A stretch of 63,175 bases of DNA. Origin: Rhodospirillales bacterium (GTDB taxonomy: Bacteria; Pseudomonadota; Alphaproteobacteria; Acetobacterales; Acetobacteraceae). The stretch lies in assembly GCA_025362815.1 (NCBI GenBank), contig JANYFG010000069.1:1-63175 (forward strand), written 5' to 3'. A program made the translations under genes and the position numbers. Shown here piece by piece: positions 15,011 through 23,864 of the stretch. The notes under the pieces are model-generated. The model did not search any database and was not told the origin of the DNA. It saw only the letters and a list, made by a program, of their open reading frames with translations. How positions within the stretch are numbered: position 1 is the stretch's first letter; every line of letters starts with the position of its first letter.

Positions 15011-16204
15011 TCACGGTCCCGCGCGGCACAGGTGCCAGTCGGCCGCCACGGCCAGCACCTCGTCTCCGGCGGGCTGGCGGAGATAGGTCGAAAGATCGCG
15101 CATCATCTGCTCCACGGGATTGGATTGCTGCAAACAGGCCAACCCCAGGCTCCTTTGCACCAGGGGGATCACGTCGAGGCAGCATTGCTCGATCGCCAGA
15201 CGCGCCAGATTGACGCAGGCGACCGTCTCGCCTGGGTCCGCGTCATCCGCCTCGGCTTTCACGGCCGCCTGGGCAATCCAGAGCAGCGCCGTCTCGCGCG
15301 CCATGATCATCTGGCCGAGCCGGGCCCGCTGATGCGGATCCTGGGCACGGCCGCGCGCGCGCAACTGCCCGATCGTGGCATCCACCAGCGCCTCGAGCCC
15401 GCCCACCGTCACCGCACTGGTGCGCCACGCGCCGCCGGAGAAATCCGGCTCGGCCATGTAGTCGCCTGGCCCGGCGAAGATGGCATCCGCCGGCACCGCC
15501 CCCGCGATCCGCACCGGCGCCGTCATCGCCGCCCGCATGCCCATCAGCGCCACACGCCGCTCGCCGACCTCCGCCATCCCGCCGGTGGGGATATAGGCGA
15601 GATGATCCTCCCCCCGCCCGGTTTTCACCATGATGACGGCACGACCCGCCATGCCCGCCCCGCTGCACACGTCCAGCAGGCCACGCAGCCCAACCTCGCC
15701 CGGTGCCGCCTGCATCACACACACCGGATCGGCGAACGATGTCACCCACAGGCCGATCAGATGCCCGGCCGCCACATCCGCCGCCACCTGGCCGAACAGC
15801 GCCGCCCCACCCAGCCGATGCAGCAGGCGAATGGCGTTGAGATGGCCTTCGAACACCCGGCCCAACGCCAGGCTGGTCTGCCCGAGAAGGCGCAGCGCGG
15901 TGCAGATCTCAATGGCCGCAGACGAGGCGGTGCCCCAGCCCAGCCCGCCCTGCGCCACCGGAAGCGGTGCCTTCAGAAGGCCAAGGCCGGTCACCTGTGC
16001 AAGATGGTCGCGCACGAACCCATCTTCAGCGTCACCCGCCGGCCGCGCCCGCATGGTGTCGCGGAACCGGGCCAGCGCCACCAGCAGCGACGGGCCGCAC
16101 AACCGCGCCCCGGCATTGTCCATTACGTTTTCCAGTACGTCATCCGGCACGTTTTCCAATACGTTTTCCGGCACGTTATCCGGCACGTTGCCGACAACCT
16201 CCAT
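15011..16204 (-). CDS. Acyl-CoA dehydrogenase family protein with N-terminal NVPE-type repeats
   Basis: A 397-aa member of the acyl-CoA dehydrogenase superfamily, divergent from the fatty-acid enzymes. An N-domain helix and LGLLKAPLPVAQGGLGWG are followed by a beta domain (LWVTSFADPVCVMQAAPG) and the C-terminal four-helix domain (ETALLWIAQAA, then SLGLACLQQSNPVEQMMRDLSTY). The usual catalytic glutamate cannot be placed with confidence. The first 30 residues hold six copies of an Asn-Val-X-Asp/Glu tetrapeptide. Start at ATG 16204, with GGAG six bases upstream. Such homologues commonly occur beside PIG-L, methyltransferase and glycosyltransferase genes, which here lie 11-13 kb away (27.0-29.5 kb). 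Confidence 0.78.
   Translation of the reverse strand: MEVVGNVPDNVPENVLENVPDDVLENVMDNAGARLCGPSLLVALARFRDTMRARPAGDAEDGFVRDHLAQVTGLGLLKAPLPVAQGGLGWGTASSAAIEICTALRLLGQTSLALGRVFEGHLNAIRLLHRLGGAALFGQVAADVAAGHLIGLWVTSFADPVCVMQAAPGEVGLRGLLDVCSGAGMAGRAVIMVKTGRGEDHLAYIPTGGMAEVGERRVALMGMRAAMTAPVRIAGAVPADAIFAGPGDYMAEPDFSGGAWRTSAVTVGGLEALVDATIGQLRARGRAQDPHQRARLGQMIMARETALLWIAQAAVKAEADDADPGETVACVNLARLAIEQCCLDVIPLVQRSLGLACLQQSNPVEQMMRDLSTYLRQPAGDEVLAVAADWHLCRAGP
16118..16189 (-). repeat. In-frame 12-bp tandem repeats (Asn-Val-X-acidic)
   Basis: Six imperfect 12-bp units (variants of ACGTTTTCCGGC on the plus strand) sit at the 5' end of the acyl-CoA dehydrogenase homologue. They encode NVPD, NVPE, NVLE, NVPD, DVLE, NVMD. 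Length is a multiple of three, so copy-number change would keep the frame. Confidence 0.85.
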
Positions 16205-16506
16205 GTCCATCTCCCGCAGGCCCATTCCAGCCGACAGCATAGGAAATGCCGGATTGGGTCGAGCGTTCCCCCGGCATCGCCGCAACTGGCGCGGGAGAGG
16301 GCATGCACAGCGCGTGGTCGCGCAACGTCGGCACTGACTGTGTTCACGTTGACATCACGGAGACGATTTTGGGTATTTGAGCCGACCATTTCATCACCTA
16401 TGCTCCAAACACCGACAGACACGATCGTTGGCATGTCCCTTTGATCGAACGGATACTGGCCGCCCGACGGGATCGTCGCCGGCCAGGCTTGCATGAACGG
16501 GCTGAC

Positions 16507-18345
16507 ATGAGCGAGACGCAACGATTGCTGCGCGACCCCGCTGAAAGCGTGCGACTGGCGTTGGAGAGCGGCGCGATCATCGGCACCTGGGAATGGAACA
16601 TCACGTCCGGCCGCTTCGGCGGAGACGAAGGTTGCGCCAGGGTCTTTCAACTCGACTTCGAATCGGAAGGCGGCTTTCTGCCGCTGAGCGATGTGCAGGC
16701 GCGGGTGCATCCCACCGATTGGGTCGCCGTCGATGCCGTCAGCCAGCGTGCGCTCGCCCAGGGCGGCATCACCCATGTGGAATTTCGCGTCCTGCAACGC
16801 GAAGGCACCTATCGCTGGGTGCAGTGCAGCGGTCGGTGCGAGTTCGGCAGCGACCAGAAGCCCCGCCGCTTCGCCGGCGTGCTGCTGGATATCGACATGC
16901 GCAAACGCACCGAGGACCGGCTGCGCCAGAGCGAGGCCGCCGCGCGCGAAGCCAACGCCCTGCTGCACGCGGTGATTGAGGCGGTACCGGCGCTGATCTA
17001 CGTGAAGGATCGCCAAGGCCGTATGCAGACCGCCAACGGCGCGGTGCTGGACCTTATCGGGATGCCCTGGGAGGACGTCCGCAATCGCACCGACGCCGAG
17101 TTCCTGGCCAACTCTCAAGATGCCGCGATGGTCATGGCGACGGACAGGCGCCTGATGGAATCGGGCGGCCATGCGGAGCTGGAGGAGATCGTGGGAGAGG
17201 ACCAGCACGGGCCGCGTGTGTGGCTCTCGCAAAAGCGCGCCTTTCGCAACGCGGATGGCGCGGTGGTGGGCCTTGTCGGCACCTCCGTTGAAATCACCGG
17301 GCGCAAGCGCACCGAGGTCGCACTGGCGGCCAGCGAGGCGCATCTGCGTCGTGTGCTCGACAGTCTGTTCGCGTTCGTGGGCATTCTCGACCCCGGCGGC
17401 ACCCTCGCAGACGTCAATCGCGCCCCGGTCGAGGGCGCGGGACTTGAGATATCCGACGTGATCGGCCGCAAGCTGTGGGACAGCCACTGGTTCGCCCACG
17501 ACCCCGCGGTGCGCGAGCGGATCAAACAGTCGGTGGAACGCGCCCGGGCGGGTGAGACCGTGCGGTTCGACGTTGAAATCAACTGGCGCGCCGGCACCAA
17601 GCGCACCATCGATTACCAGATCGCCCCGCTCTACGACACCTCGGGCAACGTGACGATGCTGGTGCCCTCCGGCGTGGACGTCACCGCCCGCAAGGATTCC
17701 GAGGCGCAGCGGCAGCTGCTCATCCTGGAACTCAAGCATCGGGTGCAGAACCTGTTCACCATCGCGTCCGGCATGGTGTCCATGACCGCGAAATCGGCGA
17801 GCAGCACGGCGCAGATGGCCGCCTCCCTCACCGGCCGCCTTCAGGCCCTGGCCCGCGCGCACGCGCTGATCAATCCAGCCATCAACGGCGAGACGGAGAC
17901 GATGGAAGCCGGTCTCGGGCCGTTGATCGACGCGATCGTGGCGCCCCATGTCGCGCCGGACAGTTCAACCGCTTCCCGCGCACAGCTCCACATGACAGGC
18001 CGGCGCGTGCAGTTGCAGGCGGATGCCGTCACCGGGATGGCGCTGGTCTTTCACGAGCTCGTTACCAACTCCGCCAAATACGGCGCCTTGTCCGCCTCCG
18101 ACGGTGTGCTCCGCATCGACTGGACCGACACGGATGACGAGCTGTGCATCCGCTGGTCCGAACAGGGCGGTCCGCCGATCACAGGCGTGCCGGAGCGCGC
18201 GGGCTTCGGGAGCCGGCTCATCCGTTCCACGGTGCGCGCGCAGTTCGACGGCGAGATCATGCACGACTGGGCGCCAGACGGGCTCATCGTCACGCTGCGG
18301 GCCAAACGCGATCTCGTGGAAGTTCGGAACCGCCCTGCGCCGTAG
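16507..18345 (+). CDS. PAS-domain HWE-family sensor histidine kinase
   Basis: A 612-aa cytoplasmic kinase with no membrane segments. Three PAS/PAC units are visible: about residues 18-130 (ALESGAIIGTWEWNI), 145-270 (AVPALIYVKDRQGRMQTANG) and 285-400 (LDSLFAFVGILDPGGTLADVNRAP). The C-terminal kinase region is of the HWE type: H-box ELKHRVQNLF with H411, N-box FHELVTNSAKYGALS and the WSEQGGPPI motif that names the group. Such kinases often sense light, redox or small molecules through PAS domains; no LOV cysteine motif was seen. The ATG at 16507 is preferred over an upstream TTG. A response regulator lies 85 bp downstream on the same strand. Confidence 0.9.
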   Translation: MSETQRLLRDPAESVRLALESGAIIGTWEWNITSGRFGGDEGCARVFQLDFESEGGFLPLSDVQARVHPTDWVAVDAVSQRALAQGGITHVEFRVLQREGTYRWVQCSGRCEFGSDQKPRRFAGVLLDIDMRKRTEDRLRQSEAAAREANALLHAVIEAVPALIYVKDRQGRMQTANGAVLDLIGMPWEDVRNRTDAEFLANSQDAAMVMATDRRLMESGGHAELEEIVGEDQHGPRVWLSQKRAFRNADGAVVGLVGTSVEITGRKRTEVALAASEAHLRRVLDSLFAFVGILDPGGTLADVNRAPVEGAGLEISDVIGRKLWDSHWFAHDPAVRERIKQSVERARAGETVRFDVEINWRAGTKRTIDYQIAPLYDTSGNVTMLVPSGVDVTARKDSEAQRQLLILELKHRVQNLFTIASGMVSMTAKSASSTAQMAASLTGRLQALARAHALINPAINGETETMEAGLGPLIDAIVAPHVAPDSSTASRAQLHMTGRRVQLQADAVTGMALVFHELVTNSAKYGALSASDGVLRIDWTDTDDELCIRWSEQGGPPITGVPERAGFGSRLIRSTVRAQFDGEIMHDWAPDGLIVTLRAKRDLVEVRNRPAP

Positions 18346-18430
18346 CCACGCGGAGCTGATCGGCGAGATGCTTGATTCCGGCCGCGCTTGACGATAAGTC
18401 CTTAATCTTCGCGCGAAGGGGACAGCTTGC

Positions 18431-18796
18431 ATGCGCGCTTTGGTGATCGAGGACGAGGCTGCCATCCTCATACTCGTCGAATCCTATCTGCAGGAAGCCG
18501 GTATCGAGGTTCTCGACACCGCCTCGCGGATCGAGGAAGCCATGGAAAAAGCGGCGAACCTGCAGTTCGACGTGGCGATCCTCGATGTCAACCTGATGGG
18601 CAAGAACAGCTACGACGTGGCCAAGATGCTGAGACGGCGCAACATTCCGTTTATATACAGCACCGGCTACGGCCGCGCCGGACTTCCCACCGAGCTTGAA
18701 GATCTCACCCTGCTGAGCAAGCCCTTCACGCAGGAGCAGTTCAACGCCGCCCTGCACGGCGTGACCGCCCATCTGCGTCCGTCCAAGACAGTCTAA
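18431..18796 (+). CDS. Single-domain response regulator
   Basis: A 121-aa CheY-like receiver with no output domain. The acidic pocket is D8/E9, the phosphorylation site D52 (AILDVNL), the switch residue T78 (YSTGYG) and the conserved lysine K97 (SKPF). It is the natural partner of the HWE kinase encoded 85 bp upstream; signalling must continue through protein contacts or phosphotransfer. This fits HWE-kinase systems where a small receiver acts as sink or relay. Confidence 0.92.
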   Translation: MRALVIEDEAAILILVESYLQEAGIEVLDTASRIEEAMEKAANLQFDVAILDVNLMGKNSYDVAKMLRRRNIPFIYSTGYGRAGLPTELEDLTLLSKPFTQEQFNAALHGVTAHLRPSKTV

Positions 18797-18840
18797 GAAC
18801 AGCGGCCCCAAAACGGCGGCCCAAACACAGCAGTCCAAGA

Positions 18841-18862
18841 CGGGGCGCGAGATCACGCCCCG
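18841..18862. terminator. Hairpin between convergent genes
   Basis: CGGGGCG (18841-18847) pairs perfectly with CGCCCCG (18856-18862) around an eight-base loop, 45 bp after the response regulator stop and 31 bp before the end of the convergent PRC-barrel gene. There is no T run, so termination is inferred mainly from position. Confidence 0.45.
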
Positions 18863-18893
18863 CGCCCAGTCCCATGCCGATGCGACGATCAGA

Positions 18894-19328
18894 TCAGACC
18901 AGCGGCATCCGTGAGCCCATGCCGGCCAGGCCGGCCGACCCGAAGCCGATATCGTTCTCGGTCGGGCGACCGTAATAATCGTTCACCCGGCCGCCCCAGC
19001 CGTCGTCGGCCCAGGTGGTCGTGTCGGATTTGTCGTAAGACGGCGCATCCTTCAACATGGCGGGGTCGATATCTACCACGTATCCGCCCAGATGGCTGTC
19101 GTAGCGCAGCAGGTTCCACGGCAAGGGGTGATAGTGTTCGCCAATGCCGAACAGCCCGCCGAAATTCATGATCGCGTAGCGCGTGCTGCCAGACGATTTG
19201 TCGATCATCACGTCGTAGATGCTGCCGAGCTTTTCGCCGGCCTTATCGTAAACGCTGGTGCCGGTCACCTTGCTCGCAGCGATGAGGCTGCCGGTGGTAT
19301 CAGACGGCTCGATGGTCATATCAGACAT
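18894..19328 (-). CDS. PRC-barrel domain protein
   Basis: A 144-aa protein with one PRC-barrel, about residues 14-90: LIAASKVTGTSVYDKAGEKLG, then IYDVMIDKSSGSTRYAIMNFG, then HYHPLPWNLLRYD. The C-terminal tail is rich in Asp, Gly and Tyr and disordered-looking. The family recurs in photosynthetic reaction-centre H subunits and in stress-inducible soluble proteins; the short solo form here is usually annotated as stress-related without a defined role. Start at 19328, with GGAG nine bases upstream; the frame extends further upstream without a ribosome site. Confidence 0.85.
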   Translation of the reverse strand: MSDMTIEPSDTTGSLIAASKVTGTSVYDKAGEKLGSIYDVMIDKSSGSTRYAIMNFGGLFGIGEHYHPLPWNLLRYDSHLGGYVVDIDPAMLKDAPSYDKSDTTTWADDGWGGRVNDYYGRPTENDIGFGSAGLAGMGSRMPLV

Positions 19329-19429
19329 TCCGGTGGCTCCTGATTGTGTGCTCATCAGTATTCGTGAGGCGTGAGCATCATATTCCAAGAACAAACGTCG
19401 CGGTCCGTAGTTCCAAAGATGTCCAGTTG

Positions 19430-21562
19430 TTAAGCCACGCCCGCCAGCGCCACCAGCCGCTCCACACCGGCACGATCGGCCAGAACCGCCGCCATCTCCT
19501 TGGTCGAAAGCGCCGCCACGGCCGCGTCCAGCCCCGGCGCTTCGGACAGTTTCGCCAGGCCCAGCAGCAACGTGGCATCGAACGGATCCAGATGCGCCCG
19601 CCGGGCGGGCGGCAGCATGCGAAGATGCGCCTCCAGCAGCGCCGGCTCGGCGATCAGGCGACGCGCCGCCTTGGCCTCCGGCGCAGGCTCACCCAACAAG
19701 GTCTGCAGAACCTGCATCCTGCGCAACAGCACCGGCGGCGGCACGCGTTCCTCGGGGATGGCGAGCAGCCCCACCCCGCGCAGCCACCGCCCACCGGTTC
19801 GTCCGGCTGTCACGGCCACAGACGGCACCGCCAGCACCAGCCCCACCCAGACCGGCAGCATCCACAGCGAAAGAGACGGCGAAACCAGATACGCCGAAAC
19901 CCCCATCACCGCGCCGAACAAGGTGGCGGCCCAGTACTGCCGCACCAGATCGCGCCACGGCAGCCCCACGCCATCGCGGCTTTGCGGCTGCCAGCCGCCA
20001 TCGCGCCCGGCCAGGATGGATACGATATCGCGCGACTGCCGCAGCATGGTGATAGGCGCCAACAGGCCCGAAATCAGAGTCTCGCACAGAATGCTGGCAA
20101 GCGCCGTCACCGCGCCCCCACAGCCACGCCGCGCCACCGGGTCAAACAGAAGTGCTGCCCACGCGAACAGTTTCGGCACCAGCAGCACGCTCATCGTGCC
20201 GATGAAAAGCCACATCGACCGCACCGGGTCGATCACCGGCCAGCTGGGAAACAGCGAGCGGCCCTGGGGGAAATAATCCGGCGTGAGAAAGGCCGCCTGC
20301 AACGAAAGCATGATGCCCGCCACCATGAACACCAGCCAGATCGGCGCCGTGATGTAAGACCCCACACCCATCAGCAGATGCATCCGGCTGACCCAGTGCA
20401 GCCCACGGCCCGGCAGCACCGCGAGATGCTGCAGGTTGCCCTGGCACCACCGCCTGTCCCGCACCGCCATATCCGGCAGCGAGGCAGGCCCCTCCTCGTA
20501 ACTTCCAGGCAGCCCCGGCACCATATGGATGCCCCAGCCGGCGCGCCGCATCAGCGCCGCCTCGACGAAATCATGGCTCATGATATGCCCGCCGAACGGC
20601 TTGCGCCCCGAAAGCGTGGGCAACCCCGCCGTCTCGGCGAAGGCGCGGGTTCGGATCACCGCGTTATGGCCCCAGTAATTGCTCTCCGACCCATGCCAGA
20701 AGGCAATGCCATGGGCGATCAGCGGGCCATAGACGCGCCCGGCGAATTGCTGCATCCGGGCAAACAGCGACTGGCCGCCCACGATCAGCGGCAGGCTCTG
20801 GATCAACCCGATGTCGGGATGCCGTTCCATGGCACCCACCAGTTTCACGATGGCCTCAGCGGTCATCACGCTGTCCGCATCCAGGATCAGCATCTGCGGA
20901 TAGGCGGCGCCGAAACGGCCCACCCATTCTGCGATGTTGCCGGCCTTGCGCTCGAAATTCTTGGGGCGGCGACGATAATACAGCCCCTCGCTGCCCACCC
21001 GCGCCCGCAGCGCCAGAAACGCCGCCTCCTCGGCGATCCAGGCATCGGGCTCGGTAGTGTCGCTGAGGATGAAGATGTCGAACATCGCGCGCCGGCCACT
21101 TTCGGCCAGCGATTCATGGATCACCTGCAGCCCCGCCATCACCCGCGCCGGCGCCTCGTTGTAGACGGGCATGAGAAGGGCGGTGCGCGAGGTCAGCACC
21201 GGAAGGTCGGGGCCGTTATCGATATCAAGTCCGGCACGTCCTCCGAGCACGCTCACGAAGCCCACCACCGAGGTGAAGAAGGCCAGCGCGATCCAGCCGA
21301 ACAGCGACACGAACAGCACCAGGATGATGGTGCCCAACACCGTCACCCCACCCACGTTCAGCACCAGCACCATCTCGCGCGCCGCGGCCGCCGTCATGAC
21401 GATGGCAGACCCGATCACGAACAAACGCCGCATCCCGATATTCGCGGGCCCGGTGGAAGGCGCTGCGAACCCGGCACGCGGCGCGTGAAGGTCCTGGACC
21501 GGCATGGCAAGCGGCGCGGGGTCGGGCAGCGCCCTGAAGGCAAGATCCGTCAGGCTGTCCAT
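19430..21562 (-). CDS. opgH: Glucans biosynthesis glucosyltransferase OpgH (MdoH)
   Basis: A 710-aa inner-membrane family 2 glucosyltransferase that builds the beta-1,2-linked backbone of osmoregulated periplasmic glucans from UDP-glucose. The cytoplasmic GT domain shows TALLMPVYNEAPARV, ILDADSVMTAEA (DxD), GHNAVIRTRAF, SHDFVEAALMRRAGW and the Q-x-x-RW-type RDRRWCQGNLQH. It is flanked by hydrophobic segments: two near residues 45-110 and several after about 400. Length is shorter than the E. coli protein (about 850 aa), mainly at the N terminus, as in other Alphaproteobacteria. Its start overlaps the opgG stop by 13 bp. Confidence 0.93.
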   Translation of the reverse strand: MDSLTDLAFRALPDPAPLAMPVQDLHAPRAGFAAPSTGPANIGMRRLFVIGSAIVMTAAAAREMVLVLNVGGVTVLGTIILVLFVSLFGWIALAFFTSVVGFVSVLGGRAGLDIDNGPDLPVLTSRTALLMPVYNEAPARVMAGLQVIHESLAESGRRAMFDIFILSDTTEPDAWIAEEAAFLALRARVGSEGLYYRRRPKNFERKAGNIAEWVGRFGAAYPQMLILDADSVMTAEAIVKLVGAMERHPDIGLIQSLPLIVGGQSLFARMQQFAGRVYGPLIAHGIAFWHGSESNYWGHNAVIRTRAFAETAGLPTLSGRKPFGGHIMSHDFVEAALMRRAGWGIHMVPGLPGSYEEGPASLPDMAVRDRRWCQGNLQHLAVLPGRGLHWVSRMHLLMGVGSYITAPIWLVFMVAGIMLSLQAAFLTPDYFPQGRSLFPSWPVIDPVRSMWLFIGTMSVLLVPKLFAWAALLFDPVARRGCGGAVTALASILCETLISGLLAPITMLRQSRDIVSILAGRDGGWQPQSRDGVGLPWRDLVRQYWAATLFGAVMGVSAYLVSPSLSLWMLPVWVGLVLAVPSVAVTAGRTGGRWLRGVGLLAIPEERVPPPVLLRRMQVLQTLLGEPAPEAKAARRLIAEPALLEAHLRMLPPARRAHLDPFDATLLLGLAKLSEAPGLDAAVAALSTKEMAAVLADRAGVERLVALAGVA

Positions 21563-23061
21563 CGATAGACCCAGGTCTCCGACAGGGGCGCGTTGGCGCT
21601 CATCAGCCGCGCCCGCAGCTCCACCATTTTGGCCCCGTCCGGTTGCAGCTCGAAGCTGGCGCGCCAGCCGCCGGTGAGCGGGTTGGGTTGCACATTCACA
21701 TGCAGAATCTTGCCGTGATCGCCGCTCACCTCGAGCGTGGGCGCCATGTCGGCCGGCAGCGTCTTCAGCTTGCCGCCACCGATATCCAGCACGAACAGCC
21801 GTGTGTCACCCCCATGCGCGCCCGCGCTGGTTCGCACGATCTGGGCCATATCCGGCGACAGCGGCATCTCGTTGCACCAATGCAGGCGATAAGTGAAATT
21901 GTGCTCGGCTTTCGCCGCAAGTTTGCGGCCAGGGCGCCAGAACGCCACGACGTTGTCGTGAATTTCGTCCTTGCTGGGGATCTCCACCAGATATACGCCG
22001 CCATCGCCGACATCGCCGATCGGCTCCACCCAAAGGCTCGGCCGCTTTTCATAATGGGCCTCGAAATCCTGATAGCCGGCCGCGGACCGCTCCCGCTGGA
22101 TCAGCCCGAAGCCACGTGGATGACTGTCGGCGAACACGCTGATCTGAAGGTCGCGCGGATTGGCGAGCTGGCGCCACAACGTTTCGCCCGGACCCGTCAC
22201 AAGCTGCAGGCCGTTGCTGTCATGCACGGCAGGCCTGAAATCATCGATCCCGGCGCGGTTGCTGGGGTCGAAGAAGAACATGCTCGTCATGGTGGCGATG
22301 CCCACCTGCGCGATCTCCACGCGCGGATAGATCACGCTTTCCACGTCGATCACCGTCTCGTCACCCGGCCGGATCGTGAACCGATACGCCGCCGCCGCAC
22401 TCTCGCTGTCGAGCAACGCGTGCAACACCACCACGCCGGAGCCGGGCTGCGGGCGTTCCAGCCAGAAACTGCGAAAGGCGGGAAACTCCTCTCCGGACGG
22501 CTCGGCGGTCTTGATCGAAAGACCGCGGGCGGACAGCCCGTATTCCTGCCCCTTGGCCACCGCGCGGAAGTAACTCGCGCCGAGGAAAACGCACACTTCA
22601 TCGAAATAGTCCGGCCGGTTGATCGGCGCGTGGATGCGAAACCCGGCAAACCCGATGGCACCGAGGGGCGGAGGCGTCATCGCCCCGAAATTGAACATGT
22701 CCTGATTATACGCGATGGGAGTCGCCACACCGCCCACGACCTCGAACAGATCGACGCCATCGTTATACAGGAACCCGCGATGCAGCAGCTGCACCTCGAA
22801 GCCCAGTTTGCGCTCCCGCCATAGGGCGCGCTTGGGGTCGAACCTGATATCGCGATATTGATCGTAGGTCAGCTTGGCGATGGCATCGGGCAGCCTGTTT
22901 TCGGGCGCCTTGTAAGGCTTGCTCGCGAGATCCCGCGCGAGGCGCCGCACGGCCATGCCGTCGAAAGGCTCGGGCGCGGCGTCGGCCGCAAAAGCCGGCG
23001 CGCCCGCCGATGCCGTCAGCGTGTAGGCAAGGCCAGCCATCAGGGCCGCACGACGCTGCAT
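21550..23061 (-). CDS. opgG: Glucans biosynthesis protein OpgG (MdoG)
   Basis: A 503-aa periplasmic protein needed for osmoregulated periplasmic glucan synthesis, probably for branching or release of the backbone. The signal peptide is MQRRAALMAGLAYTLTASAG with an AxA site near residue 26. Conserved segments: AIAYNQDMFNFG, GFAGFRIHAPINRPDYFDEV, FLGASYFRAVAKGQEYGLSARGL and the C-terminal GGWRASFELQP. Start at ATG 23061, with GGAG five bases upstream. It is the first gene of the opgGH operon and is divergent from paoA, leaving 203 bp for both promoters. Confidence 0.93.
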   Translation of the reverse strand: MQRRAALMAGLAYTLTASAGAPAFAADAAPEPFDGMAVRRLARDLASKPYKAPENRLPDAIAKLTYDQYRDIRFDPKRALWRERKLGFEVQLLHRGFLYNDGVDLFEVVGGVATPIAYNQDMFNFGAMTPPPLGAIGFAGFRIHAPINRPDYFDEVCVFLGASYFRAVAKGQEYGLSARGLSIKTAEPSGEEFPAFRSFWLERPQPGSGVVVLHALLDSESAAAAYRFTIRPGDETVIDVESVIYPRVEIAQVGIATMTSMFFFDPSNRAGIDDFRPAVHDSNGLQLVTGPGETLWRQLANPRDLQISVFADSHPRGFGLIQRERSAAGYQDFEAHYEKRPSLWVEPIGDVGDGGVYLVEIPSKDEIHDNVVAFWRPGRKLAAKAEHNFTYRLHWCNEMPLSPDMAQIVRTSAGAHGGDTRLFVLDIGGGKLKTLPADMAPTLEVSGDHGKILHVNVQPNPLTGGWRASFELQPDGAKMVELRARLMSANAPLSETWVYRWTA

Positions 23062-23264
23062 TCTCGCTCCTACGCCCCAACCGGGCACGACACCACCCAA
23101 AGGTCCGGGCGCCAGATCTATCTTGCGCACCTTTAATCTTAGGTCGGCCGAATGGTTCCAGGCTTTGCTGCGGTGCGGTGTAGAGGACAAAACGCCGTCC
23201 AGGTCCGGAGGAACTTTCGGGAACAGGCAGGGTTGGCCACCAAAGGTTGAGCAGGAGAGTTTCG

Positions 23265-23849
23265 ATGACCGATCTGAACCCCACGCGCCGCACAGTGCTC
23301 TGCGCGGTCGCCGGCATGAGCGTGCTGCCGGACGTGCCACAGAATGCCCTCGCGCAGACCCCACCATCCCACACCGCGCTGTCCGTCACGCTGCGGATCA
23401 ACGGCGCCGACATCGCGCGCCCCATCGAGGTCCGCACCACACTTTTGGAGTTCCTGCGCGAACAGACGGCGCTGACCGGCACCAAGAAAGGCTGCGACCA
23501 GGGGTCCTGCGGCGCCTGCACCGTGCATATCGACGGCCACCGCGTGGTGTCGTGCCTCACGCTCGCCGCGCGCTGCCAGGGACACGAGGTCACCACCATC
23601 GAGGGTCTCGCGCAGGGCGACGTGCTGCATCCCATGCAGGCCGCGTTTGTGGCGCATGACGGCATGCAGTGCGGCTATTGCACGCCCGGCCAGGTGATGT
23701 CCGCCGTGGCGCTGGTCAAGGAAGGCCATACCGGAACGGATGACGAGATCCGCGAATGGATGAGCGGCAATCTGTGCCGCTGTGGCGCCTACCCCAACAT
23801 CGTCGCCGCCATTCGCGACGTCGCAGATCATACGCCCGCACGGGGCTGA
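23265..23849 (+). CDS. paoA: Aldehyde oxidoreductase iron-sulfur subunit, PaoA-like
   Basis: A 194-aa [2Fe-2S] subunit of a xanthine oxidase family molybdoenzyme. A Tat signal is visible (PTRRTVLCAVAG). The N-terminal plant-type cluster has CDQGSCGACTVHIDGHRVVSC and the second cluster CGYC...CRCG. This arrangement, with the paoB-type FAD subunit following, matches the periplasmic PaoABC aldehyde oxidoreductase of E. coli, which detoxifies aromatic aldehydes. Start at ATG 23265 (AGGAG seven bases upstream) rather than an upstream TTG at 23247. First gene of a five-gene operon. No paoD-like maturation chaperone is present in this window. Confidence 0.85.
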   Translation: MTDLNPTRRTVLCAVAGMSVLPDVPQNALAQTPPSHTALSVTLRINGADIARPIEVRTTLLEFLREQTALTGTKKGCDQGSCGACTVHIDGHRVVSCLTLAARCQGHEVTTIEGLAQGDVLHPMQAAFVAHDGMQCGYCTPGQVMSAVALVKEGHTGTDDEIREWMSGNLCRCGAYPNIVAAIRDVADHTPARG

Positions 23850-23864
23850 CCTGAGGAGCTGATC

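Noticed and set aside
16123..17949. Long (about 600-codon) minus-strand open frame
   Set aside because: It is antisense to the PAS-HWE kinase, rich in His, Arg and Gly, without recognisable domains: a GC-driven shadow frame.
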